Positions 1 to 11,316 of a stretch of DNA of 64,000 nt are shown here, piece by piece. The notes below the pieces were generated by a model. The model did not search any database. It was not told the DNA's origin and saw only the letters and a program-made list of their open reading frames with translations. Position numbers and translations under genes: made by a program. This stretch comes from Hydractinia symbiolongicarpus (taxonomy: Eukaryota > Cnidaria > Hydrozoa > Anthoathecata > Hydractiniidae): assembly GCF_029227915.1 (NCBI RefSeq), contig NC_079883.1, positions 21,268,001-21,332,000 on the forward strand, written 5' to 3'. The number at the start of each line of letters is the position of its first letter. Position 1 is the stretch's first letter.

Positions 1-534
1 ACACCGTAATTGCATCATTTGCAATTATTATCAGCCACAAAAAGTGTACCAACGAAGGAGATTATTTTGACGTCATCTTAATTACATGTTCTCATTGTTG
101 TGCCGTTATGCGGTTTAGTTTTGAAATACAGGTCACAAATGACCATGGAGGTTTGGCTTTTGTTCAGTGTGTAACATTATACATTACCTGTTTCAGCATG
201 TTGAATAAAAAGTAAAATTGAATAAAACTTTTAAAGAAAAAATAAGTTTTTGAACAAACCAAGTAAGTTCATTGTAATGTTAAGAACACTGGCTTTTTAA
301 AGCACTAAGCAAAGAAAATTTTCCTGTCCGGGCATAAAAAGCTTGCCGTGTTTATTAAGACTCTACATAAATAAGAAAAAAATAAGAACAATTGAGGCTC
401 ACTGAATTTTTACTGGTTCTTTTAAAAAAGAGTGTATATTTTCCTATCTACTTGTTCTACTATCGAATCTCCCAACTTTGTCGGGAGAACACCAAAAAGT
501 AATTTCCGAAAACGCGATATACATCCGAAGTTAG

Positions 535-633
535 CCAACCTCGTCCCCAGGACTTGTTAGGCTTTTATATCTAAACGGCTTGTTAAGGCTATCAAAATAA
601 AAAAAGCCTAACAAGTCCTGGGGACGAGGTTGG
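535..633. mobile_element. hAT-like palindromic MITE, copy 1
   Basis: The two arms, 535-566 and 602-633, are perfect 32-bp reverse complements beginning CCAACCTCGTCCCCAGG. The spacer is about 35 bp. The flanks GAAGTTAG (527-534) and GAAACTAG (633-640) match at six of eight positions, which fits a decayed 8-bp target-site duplication like the perfect ones seen around other copies. An 8-bp duplication points to the hAT superfamily. There is no coding capacity. Confidence 0.85.
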
Positions 634-1754
634 AAACTAGCATTAAAACGTTGACAACTTAAATTTTAAAGTTTCAAAACAAGCGCGATGTCTGGTCAGA
701 ACCTAATTTGGTTAACCACAAGTCACTTGAATCAAAATCACATTCGACCAACCTCGTCCCTAATTCCGCATCTGATCTCGTTAATAAGCCGTCAAGAAAC
801 CCTTGTGTATAAAGATGAGCACGGATTGACTTTTTTTAAGAAACATCCTAACCTGTCATTTTCTTTCATCGTTTTGATTTCGTTTTCATCAACTTTGAAG
901 ATTTCCAGTCTAAACATGATTCCTCGTGGTAGATCTAAAAATTTTTGTTATATAAAAGTTCAAGGAAAAGTTCAAGGGAATCTTATACCATGGTAGCTTA
1001 AAATAATTTACTGAAAAGTTTGATCCGTTGTAGTGGCACTATTGGGTGTGCCCAACAGGCTAGGTGAACACTATTTAAAATTTGCTAGTTCTGCACATTT
1101 AAATGCCAATAATCCACGTCGGGGCCACAAAAAGGCCCAAAATTAATAAAGTGGTTTTGCTGACGTCAGCACCAATTATTCCATTTTTTTTATTTGAGTT
1201 TGAATTTAACTTTTGGAAAAAATCAAGTCCTAAATCCACTTTGACTATTGACAAAACTACTTTGACACGTTCAAAATGAATAAATCTGACATGGACCTGA
1301 CATGGACCTACGCATTTCCTTGTGACGTCGCATTTCAAAATTAACCGCCGTCTACATATATTTTGACCAAGATTGCGACTTTTAATTTTATTCAAAGCTG
1401 TGTAAATGTTTACAAAAATAATTAATACGATTCTCATTTTTCTTGTACCGCCCTGACGCATGGTAAAAATGAACAAAAAACTTCCAACTTTTATCCGTTT
1501 TTTTTGGTTTATCATTATCCAAAGGCTGAAATATATTTGTGACGGTGGAAACAGCCATAAATTTATCAAAAATTGTCAAATATCCCCCAATATCAAAAGG
1601 TTAAAAGAGGTTGAAATATAATGGTATCACCAGTCCTGTTTTTAGCAAATCTTGGCATATTTGAATACATTTTTAAGCAGTCTTAGTGATAATTGCATGT
1701 CTCAAATTTTTTCTACTTAATTTAGAATTCAAACTATAAATAAAAAAAATTTAA

Positions 1755-1782
1755 ATAATCTCCAATAGCTATTGGAGATTAT
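1755..1782. repeat. 28-bp perfect palindrome
   Basis: ATAATCTCCAATAG is followed directly by its exact reverse complement with no spacer. There is no gene nearby. A similar core, AGCTATTGGAGA, occurs near 23130, so it may be a remnant of a small palindromic transposon. Confidence 0.7.
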
Positions 1783-3298
1783 CTAAATTTTCCTATATAG
1801 AAACAGGAAAATCCATTTGGTCCTAACTCCTGCAGTTGAAGTTAACTTTTCAATGTCAAATATGATAAGAATTCATTTTCAAGAGGTGGTTTATAACATG
1901 AATAAAAATTTTTCGTAAAGTAAAATTCTTTAGCATACGTCAACCAACAATTTTAAAAAACTGTTAATAATTTGTCGTTGAAACCTTGAGGAAGAAAAAC
2001 AGATGTTAATTCTAGGCAAAAACAAGAACAGGGACTGCAAAATAGTCAATAGTGGTTAATATTCATTCATAGCATTATAAGCATAAGTATTCGTAGCATT
2101 CGTAGCATTCTAAGCTACTACGAGTATTCGTCCTATGCTACATAAATACATAAAAGAGCACTTGTGAAATTCAAAAATTCTTACCAGCTGTTTCGTCACA
2201 TTGCATAAGCTTACCTTATCGGATAAAAAAAATGTAATTTTCGAGTGCTGAAAATTTTGGCTCACAATTAGGCATTAAAATGTTAACTTGAAAGATATAG
2301 TCTAGTAGGAGGTTTGCCCCTCTACTCATTTGATATTAAGGACCCCGCGTTGGAGAAACAATTCATTTTAAAAATATTCTAAACATAAGGCCCTTACCTG
2401 GTTGTAGCCGTAGCGTAGCCTTCCCTTTAATCAATTTTGTTAAAAAAACTTTAAAAAGCTTACAGTTAAAAGCATCAATTACCTGTTTTAGTTCACACTT
2501 AACACAAGATTACAAAAAATAGGAGAGTGAAGAAATTATCAGGAATTTTTAAAATTCTCTTGATGATCGAAACACAAAGACAAGCGGAGAACAGTCATAC
2601 ACACTGGAGATCTTTTTTATATCGTTATAAAATGGATCAATTGGAAGCAATCAAAATACGATTATTTTAGTTAAGTGAAAGTTTATAAATTTGCTCCATT
2701 CAATAAGTAAATACAGTATTTTTTTATTTTTTGTGGAAACACAAATATTCTACTGTACTTCAACGGTATAAAGTTCATTTCAAGCCTTAAGGTTAACAAG
2801 TCAAGTTATTGCAAAATGATAAAAGTTCTAGCTAACCAAATTCCGAAGTAATTAATAAGTAAAGAACAACAAAAACTAGCATAAATAGGTTTCTTCAACA
2901 AACTACTGTAAGATAGGATCATTATTTTCGATCTCAAGCAAGTCATCAACCACACCCCAGATTGACGACACCTGGGACAATTTTCATGTTTTGTTTCCGT
3001 TGTGTTGTTTTATTCGTTGCAATACTCTTCGTCGCAGAGCACAATTTTCGTTATGGCGTATTAGCTATTGTTGTCATGTGTTTATACGTTTCTGTCGTGA
3101 TACTCTTAGCTATGTTTTTTGCCATGGCATCCAATCCTTCGTTGTGCAATTTAAGTTCCGCTTCATTACTTCTCGCAGTGTATCATAATGGTGCAAAAAT
3201 TACACGAATCACCATTTCTGCCCCTTGTATACAAAGTTAGTCAGTCATTTTACGAAGAAAAACTGGGAAGAGTCGTATTTTTTATGTAAGATCTGACT

Positions 3299-3477
3299 TT
3301 ATTCGGGTAAATAATGACCAACAACTAAAACTGGCTCGTTATAGGTTTTTATTTGTTGTTCATTGTATTGAGCAGCGTAGACAAACCAGTGGACAATTTC
3401 ATCATCTTTTGACTTACTTGTTAGATAATCTAAGGAGATGTGATCTTCTCTTGCACGCATATTTGCAGAGGACATTG
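3299..3477 (-). CDS. Candidate terminal coding exon, unknown protein
   Basis: On the minus strand a pyrimidine-rich acceptor ending TTTTTTATAG sits just above 3477 and is followed by an open frame of about 59 residues. The frame ends at a TAA that overlaps an AATAAA sequence, a possible polyadenylation signal. The translation has good complexity, including HWFVYAAQYNEQQIK and a final VVGHYLPE. I do not recognise the protein and could not find a matching upstream exon with confidence. It could be a real last exon, a processed remnant or chance. Confidence 0.3.
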
Positions 3478-4536
3478 CTATAAAAAACACGTTAACGTAA
3501 TTTTAACAAGCGTAAATTTAGGTTGGATTCGATTCCTGTACTGCTTTAAAACTGCTTCCGATTTTCCTAGATCTAAATAAAGCACCTCCAAGGATAACAT
3601 ACATTTCTCAATTATTACTTTAATTTTTACTAAAGGTTTGGGTCTTTTAGTTGAAACGAGGAGTACGTTTTTCTACTGCTGACACCGAAATAGTCACATG
3701 GAATAATCGACTTGAAATAATGTTGTAAAACTTTGATGTTTATTACCTTGTAATAACAATGGAAAATTCATAATCACAGCGGTGAGCTGTTTACACGTAC
3801 AGAGGTTTAATTTAACTGCGGGCTTTTTTAAATTAGGCATGACTCTATTAAACTTGGGCAATTGGCACTAATTTTGTGATTTTCCTAACTTTTATTGGGA
3901 GTGAGAAGACAATTTTTTAAAAAAAGATATACTTCGCGAGAGATATTGCATTTTTTGAGCGGGAATAACTGTTTTGAAATTACGAAAATCACAGAAATTA
4001 ATATAAGAGTGCTGCAAGATATGTGGGTACTGGGGATAAAATACAGACCAGAATTGAAAGAAAGGTTATTCCAACGAAATGAGATCATTACTAATAACGT
4101 CATTATATTGCTCTCCTTACCTTAATCATCTTTAAGTGCAATATTCTACATTGGATAAACGAATATTTTCATCTTTATCGTTAAAATAAGAAACTTTCTT
4201 GCAGATATGACGTCATGTTTTTAAAATAAAATCAATTTTTTGATATTCCGTCTACAAACCTATCAAAAATCAGGTATGTTTAGCGATCAGAAAAATAGCT
4301 TATTTAAGCATGTGGGACGTTATTGTTGATCCATATATGTCGTCACTAGCTTAACTTTTTACTTCAAATGAGTTTTGTCCAAGTTTTATCACTTAAACAT
4401 AAGTAGTTTAGGACTTATGGCCCGCGGGTACTTTGTGCCACGTCAGGATTACACGGGACTAAAAAGCCCAGGTATAATACGGTTAAAAGAGGGCAACAAG
4501 ATTTGTTTAACAAAATTACACATTGTGACTGAACAA

Positions 4537-4637
4537 TCAACCCTGTCCCCAGGACTATTTGCTTCTCAACGGCGCTGCGCTTTCTGATAGTTCTAGCGAA
4601 ATAGACGCCACGGTAAAAGGTGCTGGGGTCGAGCTTG
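4537..4637. mobile_element. hAT-like palindromic MITE, copy 2 (diverged)
   Basis: The left end reads TCAACCCTGTCCCCAGG and the right end GCTGGGGTCGAGCTTG. Both are diverged versions of the family termini. The element is flanked by the direct repeat ACTGAACAA at 4528-4536 and 4638-4646, which is the target-site duplication (8 bp, plus one matching base). Confidence 0.8.
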
Positions 4638-4963
4638 ACTGAACAATAACAAAGACCAAACGCTTGGGCGAAACAATTAAAGAGGTTTTTTTGAACAACT
4701 TACAGTGGAAGCTAGCATGCATCATTATTTTTACTCCGAATTTGCAAGTCATCGACAATTACATCTTTCCTAAACAAACACAAACTGTGTACACTTAATT
4801 TCCAGTGGCCTTACACCTGTAACAAAATCAGTGTAAGAGGTTGAATAGACGGATATTCTTATTCTAGGTTTTGCGTTTAAATTGTCGCATAGAAAGGAAA
4901 ATTTGTTAAATTTTTTATATTTTATATTTTGAAAAGCCAACAAATATTTTAAAAACTTAGTCG

Positions 4964-5195
4964 TAAAATTATCTGCAGATGGTAAAAATATCTTAAGATC
5001 GTAGAATTATCTTAAGATCGTAAAATTATCTTAAGATCGTAAAATTATCTTAAGATCGTAAAATTATCTTAAAATCATAAAATTATCTTAAGATCGCAAA
5101 ATTATCTGCAGATGGTAAAAATATCTTAAGATCGTAAAATTATCTTACAACCATAGAAATTATCTTACGATCGTGGAAATTATCTTACGATCGTA
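4964..5195. repeat. 19-bp tandem repeat (minisatellite)
   Basis: About 12 copies of AAAATTATCTTAAGATCGT follow one another. Each unit is itself nearly palindromic around CTTAAG and GATC. Variant units (CTGCAG or CTTACG in place of CTTAAG) lie at the edges and the most uniform units in the middle, the usual pattern of an array homogenised from within. Confidence 0.9.
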
Positions 5196-7493
5196 GTAAA
5201 AACTAAATATGAAGTATAACATGCCATAATGAACATCCGTAGATATGTTTAGTGTGCGGATGTTTACAATTCCCTGAAATTTGCAAAATTAGTTTTCACC
5301 AATGATAAAGAATTAGTTATTTTAGTAGGGTTAATTTTGGTCGGGACAAAGCCAGTATTTTGCGTGTATGCGGAAGAAAGTTCTGCGATTTAGCTTTGTC
5401 GCAAACATTTTTGCAATTGGCGGGGAAAAACTTTCGTGGTAATGCGAAATTAGAATTTCTCGCGGGAAAAGTTTTTTTGCTTTACAATTTTTTTATTTAT
5501 TTGGACTAGTTTTTACACATTTTGACTTCTGGCAGCAAAACTCTTAGAAACTCTTAATTTGCACATTTTGTAACACGATTTATTTGATTCTTTGTTCGAA
5601 TAATACTGCACATAGTAATAATACTTCGAAACCACGAAAACGGCAAGTTTCTTCCGCAAACACTTTCATCATTTTACTGCGTTAATGACAGATTCCCCCG
5701 ACATAAACTGGACGAAAGCCGTCCAGCTTTTTGATATACAGTCGTAGAACTTTTGCTTGAATAAAAACAGTAAACTTGCAAATTATGTAGTGGTATTTGA
5801 CTAAAACTTTACCGTAACATAACGCCGCCAAAACAGCATTTTTACATGTCAGATTAAGTTAAAAATTTATAGACATCAATTCAATAATGCTTAATATAAT
5901 CTTAAGTCAAAACGCGTATTCGCCAAATCTAAAAATTCAAAACTTCGATTCGCGAAATCGTGAAATTAAACTCTCGCGAAAATTTATTCCATTACGTTAT
6001 TAAAGAGTTTCGGAAAAATATTTCTCAGTGAAGAAAAATGTACAGATATGCTATACACTCATACAACGTGTTTCGCTAGCATATTGACGCATGTAGTGTA
6101 GTGGTTTCGTTTGTGGTTCGCAGTTCACTGGAAGACGGTACATTAAAGATTTTACGAATTAGCACTGTCCGCTCCACCAAATTATTTCTGTCAAGTCAGC
6201 CTTCACTTAAAGGGGTTGAACGTATCAGTTCTCTAAAACAAAATGAAGAATTAATGTTTGCGAATTTGTCTGATATCCGCGAACTTAAATTCCGCGTTTT
6301 TTTAACTAGGATGGACATAGACAATTTTTTTATTTCTGATTTTACTTTATTTCCAGTTCGTACGCATTTTTCTTGTAAAACCATAAAAATTCACTTTAGA
6401 GTAGATATAACCAAAATAAAGGTGAACATGCACAATTCTATGTTTCGCACAATTTTCAAGGTCTTATTCGCAAACTTTAATCCTGCAATATTCTCTTCCG
6501 TAAACAGTTTTATCCCTCAAAGTAATTACCGTGTAATTTCTCTCTATAAGAAGAAAAGACAGTCGTTTATGTTCAGGGCACAAAAACTTTACTAAGGTGC
6601 GAGTGGGCAAAAAGTGGAAAAGAACACGAACAAATGGAATAAAATAATTTTTTTCTATGTTCAACAAAACTTACAACAAAACAAAGTAAAAGCAAGGTCA
6701 TCTTCTGAATAACAAAGCAAATTGTCGTAAATTAAAAAAATTAAGAAGTCCATATACTCATTTAATTAGATTATAAGTATATTACATTGCAATAAAATTA
6801 TTTCACAATCTTTTTTTTTCATAGAAAAATTATAACAGGTGCCATAATAATACAGAGTACAGAGTAAATTTGTACCATTCTTTTCGCTCATATTTTTTCA
6901 CAAATCGTTTTCTAAGATCATTTATGTATGTATGAATATGTATGAATACGCTCTTCTGTGCAACAAAGGAAAAGTTGAAACTTGACATAAAAACAGCTTA
7001 AGATGAAGGTCCGGGAGAAAAAGCATTTCACAGGTAATGAATTGTAACTGGACCTAATACTGAACATTCAGCTTTAGGTACGGTTTTTTTTTTTAACAAA
7101 AATCAATGTTAAACAGCTATAAAAACAAAAATTCGCGCGAATTTATTTTAACGGATAAAAAAAAAATTCCCACTAAAAACAGATGTTTGATATAAGAGTG
7201 TTTTAAAAATGGTATATACCGTTCTCCGAGAACATAAATATCACGAATACATATGATTACCTTCATAGGGTAAATTTTGACAAGAAAAGTTTTCGGGAGG
7301 TAGGCATTAGAGGAGGTAGGCATATAATATTTTGAAACAATTTATTTTCAAATATTATTGGAACATAAAATAATTTTTGTGACATTTCCCTGAGTTTTCC
7401 AGGTGTTTCCTGACGGTTTTTTAAAATTTCCTTCTCCTTTCTGAAGGTTCACTCTGCACCCTGTATATAGCAAGATATAGTTTGTTCGCTTTT

Positions 7494-8408
7494 TTAACTC
7501 ATAACCATGGCAACACCATCAGGTAAAGCAGATTCTTGTTCAAAAACAGTATTTCTATCTGGTTCCAACAACGCAACACTAATTTTAGTCAATACCCATT
7601 CGCTATGCTTGTTTGTTCTTTCAAAAGCCAGTGTTACTAAAGCAACTCCTTTACTTCCCTCCAGAATACATTCAGCTTTCCATAAGTTTTTGTTTTCAAT
7701 CTCCTTCAAATGGTTTTTAATACCATGTTCTGCCAAATGCTGAAAGCATTGAATCATTTCACTTATTTTACCGGCAGCACGAAACCCACATAAATGAACA
7801 GGCGAGCCTAGTGTATCTTTAATCGTCTCCTGGTCTTGAATCCATTTAATTACATTCAAGAACGCCTCTTGTTTAGAACTTGCAAAAGAATGAAAATCCA
7901 GAATATCGTCCAGACTTTTATCCTTGGACATCATTTTCGCTAGGTCTGATGTAAACCGACCAACATCGTAAAACGCTAGCAAACGTACTTCATCATCAAG
8001 ATCTCGAATACGATGTTCTAAATCTTCTTCCTTCACATCCACAAACAAAGACACAAACAAAGCTCCTATCCAAACCACACCACCGGTGAGAAGGAACACA
8101 TTTCGAATAAACCTTTTCAAAAATGCACTTGCATTGTTTTGTTTACCTTCTTTAGAAGAGTTTGGAGTGTTGATATAACTGACTTGATCTTTAGGTCGAA
8201 ACGAATCTGTATTTGGATCGTATTCGTACTGCGATTTTCCTTGAAGAAGGGTAAATGGTGAAGTGCATGATGTGTGAAAAGAATTTCGTGATTTGAAAAT
8301 TGTCTCGGTGATTGGATGAAGTTTATTCAGTCTGCTTTTTAATCGAATTGCTGTTACAACAATATTGCACGCCCTATCAAGACGACATAATCTCTGAACA
8401 ATCCACAT
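7494..8408 (-). CDS. Probable mitochondrial inner-membrane protein, COA1/TIM21-like C terminus
   Basis: A single uninterrupted frame of 304 residues starts at an ATG. The first 45 residues are rich in Arg, Lys, Ser and Thr and lack acids, as in a mitochondrial targeting sequence. One membrane segment lies at about 103-123 (VFLLTGGVVWIGALFVSLFV), followed by a charged helical stretch and a soluble domain to the end. Residues 246-280 (ECILEGSKGVALVTLAF... then EWVLTKISVAL) resemble the beta-strand pattern of COA1/TIM21 proteins, in which a Gly-Ser-Lys-Gly turn precedes a strand and a Trp-starting strand. That family assignment is tentative. The layout of presequence, one membrane pass and intermembrane-space domain is the firmer part. 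No intron is needed. No poly(A) signal was confirmed. Confidence 0.7.
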   Translation of the reverse strand: MWIVQRLCRLDRACNIVVTAIRLKSRLNKLHPITETIFKSRNSFHTSCTSPFTLLQGKSQYEYDPNTDSFRPKDQVSYINTPNSSKEGKQNNASAFLKRFIRNVFLLTGGVVWIGALFVSLFVDVKEEDLEHRIRDLDDEVRLLAFYDVGRFTSDLAKMMSKDKSLDDILDFHSFASSKQEAFLNVIKWIQDQETIKDTLGSPVHLCGFRAAGKISEMIQCFQHLAEHGIKNHLKEIENKNLWKAECILEGSKGVALVTLAFERTNKHSEWVLTKISVALLEPDRNTVFEQESALPDGVAMVMS

Positions 8409-8947
8409 TTTAGGTATCAGCCACTCTCCTATTTATATGCTCTAAGAAAGGAAATTTTTTTTAACTATCTGAATTTTTTAAAAACAGCAAATCAATCAAA
8501 CAAAATGAAAGACTTCTAATCGTAACATACAGTACACGCTTTTTTATATAAGACACAAGGTTTAAATTTAACAAAATCTAAGAAACATTTAAGATTGGTA
8601 ATCCAAGCTGAATTGGTAAAAAAAACATTTTAAGAAACATGAAACTTTCAAAGAACATTTTTTTTCAATAAAATAGCTTAATAAAATCAATCTAAATAAC
8701 TGTAAACAAGTCAAAGATGTTGCGGCTGAAAATACAAAAAATTAAGAAACATGGAGGTTGAATGAAAATTTTTTGTTTCTGATATATAAAAAAGCATGTA
8801 TACCTTTTATGTCTTGTGGATTACTGGTCCAAAAATGATGCATTTTGCTAAATTAATACAACAATTTCCCAAAATTTCTGGAATTATAATTTTTGTGTAT
8901 GCTCAAGCTGCTAACCCTAGCAGCAGAAAAATCTGTATGGCTTTTAG
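8409..8947. other. Non-coding spacer
   Basis: This is the AT-rich stretch upstream of the mitochondrial-type gene and next to the tandem duplication. It presumably includes that gene's promoter, but I see no distinct element. Confidence 0.5.
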
Positions 8948-11316
8948 AAATAAAAGTAATTTTTAAAAAAGTAACAAAGAACTTAAAGGCGTAGATCCCA
9001 CAGGAAATCGAAGTAGGAAGAAATAACAAAAAATCTGGTAGAAATTGTTGCGGTACAAGAAATAAAAAATCCTAGGATGACCAAATGTTACCATTTTAGC
9101 TGAACTTACTTTTTGCAGATCGGGGTAAAAATAAGTAACCGAAAAAAGATTTTTATAATAATTTGTACCCTACAGGTAAAGCTTTGTACACTACAGGTAA
9201 AGCTTTCATCTTGTTTACATCCAGCATTTTGAATTTGATAACTGTTACTTGTGGAAATCAAAAAAATAATTTACCAAATTTGAAAAATTCAAAAAATTGC
9301 AAATAAACAATATATAATTAATAATCAACGATTACCACATGCTATGTTAGAGTAGGCTCAGACCTTGAATGATGATCTTAACTTTCTGCATGCACTTTTA
9401 GCAGGAAACAAAAGTTTAATTAGGGGGCTCTCACATTGTTTTTTCTACACTTTGCATCGTTCCAACGTTACAATAAAAACTCTACAAACTTCGCTTTTTC
9501 ATAATTAAATCCCTAACTTTTTTTAAAAATACATAATAAAAAAAACCCGATGATTTCATGTTTACATATACTGAAGCTGTAATCTTAATTCCCGAACCTA
9601 TTTCTTTTAATTTATTTGAGCTAACTACAGATTACTATTGCAGAGTTAACTGCAAAAATATTATCCAACAAGCCACAAACATCGTCATAAAAACAATCAG
9701 CTAATACACAAACAAGGTGAAAACAAGCACATCTTTTGGTGCCTTTAGCGGTATATTATCACTGGCTATAAATTGGCTATAAATTGGCTTGTTGGCTAAT
9801 TGGCTATACTAGCTGTTGGTTATGTAAACCAATTGGCTATGTTGGCTTGGTTGACTCTCAGACTATGTTGAATAAATTCTTAACAGAAGTAGGTTTTCTA
9901 TGAACAGTGGAAATCCTTGTGTCATCTGCACTAGCACTGCTGTGTTTTATATGCACTAAAAAAAGAATATAAAAAATTTAATTTTATCCACTGTTTGGTA
10001 TCTTATGATGCAAGGAGTTCTGAAAGTAACATTGTAATGATCTATATCATGGAAAAAAAGATATGCAAGAAACCTCTTACTCCAATCATTGTAATGAGAA
10101 ACAGTTCTAAATTGTCTTGTCTGACCTATAAACTAGATAAACCGTCATTAAAATGTGATTACATAATACAGCCTCATTATGGCAAGAAGATATCAATCAC
10201 ATTTCAGATTGATCTGTCTTCAGATGAACAAATTGCTAAAAAAATACAGCGGCAACAAGTGCAACGAATCTCTTTTGTTGTCGGTCCTTTATCAAGGCCA
10301 ATACAACAAAAAATGACCAACATCTTTGAATTCAGCATCAATGTTATGGAAATGTGCAAATTTACATATACAAGTTTACATAATACATTACTCTTTTGTG
10401 CTTAACTGTAGGGGGGGGGTAGAATAAGCAGGGGGTGGGGCATAATATAATGACCTAAGGGGGTATTACGAAATTTTCTGTAAAATGGGGGGAAGGGGGA
10501 TAAAACGACTAACTATAAATAAACAACACTAGTGAAACAACTAAAAATAAAGATAACAGCTTTTGACATGTTTAAGGAATAAACTGTGCTGACATTTTGT
10601 TGATATTTGTTATTTTTAACCTGTAAATAGTATTTGCTTTTGAGATTTGTTCCAAAAGAGGAGGTGGGTCTCATTCTCAAAATTTGATAAAGGGGGGGGT
10701 GGTCATTATAAAATGATTTTGGGGGTGAAAAATTCGAAAAAGTGCAATTTGACCCCCCTGCAATTAAGCACAAAAGAGTACGTTACAACTGTCTCTGTTA
10801 GTAGCCAAACATTGTTTTATAAAGATATATGACCTTGGTCAAACTCTTATAAATTTAAAAATTTCATATTGCGATAAAACCTGTTCTAAATCACATAATA
10901 TTCAAAATTTACTTTCCTATAAAACTTTTGCAAAAGTTTTTTGTTTCTTTTTTCTAAATTTAATGACGTTAAAGGTTACCTCCTGAGCAAAAACAAGCTG
11001 TGCTTAATAGGTAAGTAAAATATAGTTAATAAAAACATTCCTTTCTACTAAAAATTTTGTTTTTGAAAAATATAAGGAATTAAAAAATACCACACTTCCA
11101 CATAACCATGGGCTTCGCGTCCACCATTGCTGAGTGTTTTAAAACGAAAAAGCAAATGCGATATATCTTGTGTCGTCATCACGAGATTCAACACAGACCA
11201 GATTGGCACACGGAAAGTGAAAAAAATTTAATTCAAAGACTGCCAACCTAAACTAAGTAAAAAAATTATTTCTCCCCCACTGCAAACGAGCAGACACGTC
11301 GGTTAATCTAGGAAAA
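8948..11316. repeat. Segmental tandem duplication, copy 1
   Basis: This 2,369-bp segment is repeated directly at 11317 with very few differences: single substitutions, small indels and changes in G-run length. It begins AAATAAAAGTAATTTTT and ends ...GGTTAATCTAGG followed by an A-run; the A-run gives microhomology at the junction. It includes a frame at 9995-10405 (136 codons) and a short ATG frame near 11108, but the longer frame is broken by a frameshift in copy 2. I regard the segment as non-coding or as a decayed gene. Confidence 0.9.

Larger units (their letters stand above)
1..3298. other. Non-coding AT-rich region
   Basis: No convincing coding sequence is visible. The open frames are short, low in complexity and lack splice context. 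The stretch holds a palindromic MITE near 535, a fragment of the same family at 748-760, and a 28-bp palindrome near 1755. A short segment near 380-401 resembles sequence in both flanks of the Polinton. Confidence 0.6.
3478..7493. other. Non-coding region with satellite and MITE
   Basis: It contains a degenerate hAT-like MITE at 4537-4637 and a 19-bp tandem repeat at 4964-5195. A 164-codon frame at 6101-6595 starts at GTG, has a biased composition and shows no domain, so I do not call it a gene. Nothing else could be supported. Confidence 0.6.

Noticed and set aside
6101-6595. 164-codon plus-strand frame, and a tRNA-like box B just upstream
   Set aside because: The frame begins with GTG, is biased toward Phe, Ser and Ile, and has no domain. 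The tRNA-like boxes are too close together and no stems form.
9995-10405. 136-codon frame in the tandem duplication as a gene
   Set aside because: The same region in the second copy is frameshifted and split, and no domain is recognisable.
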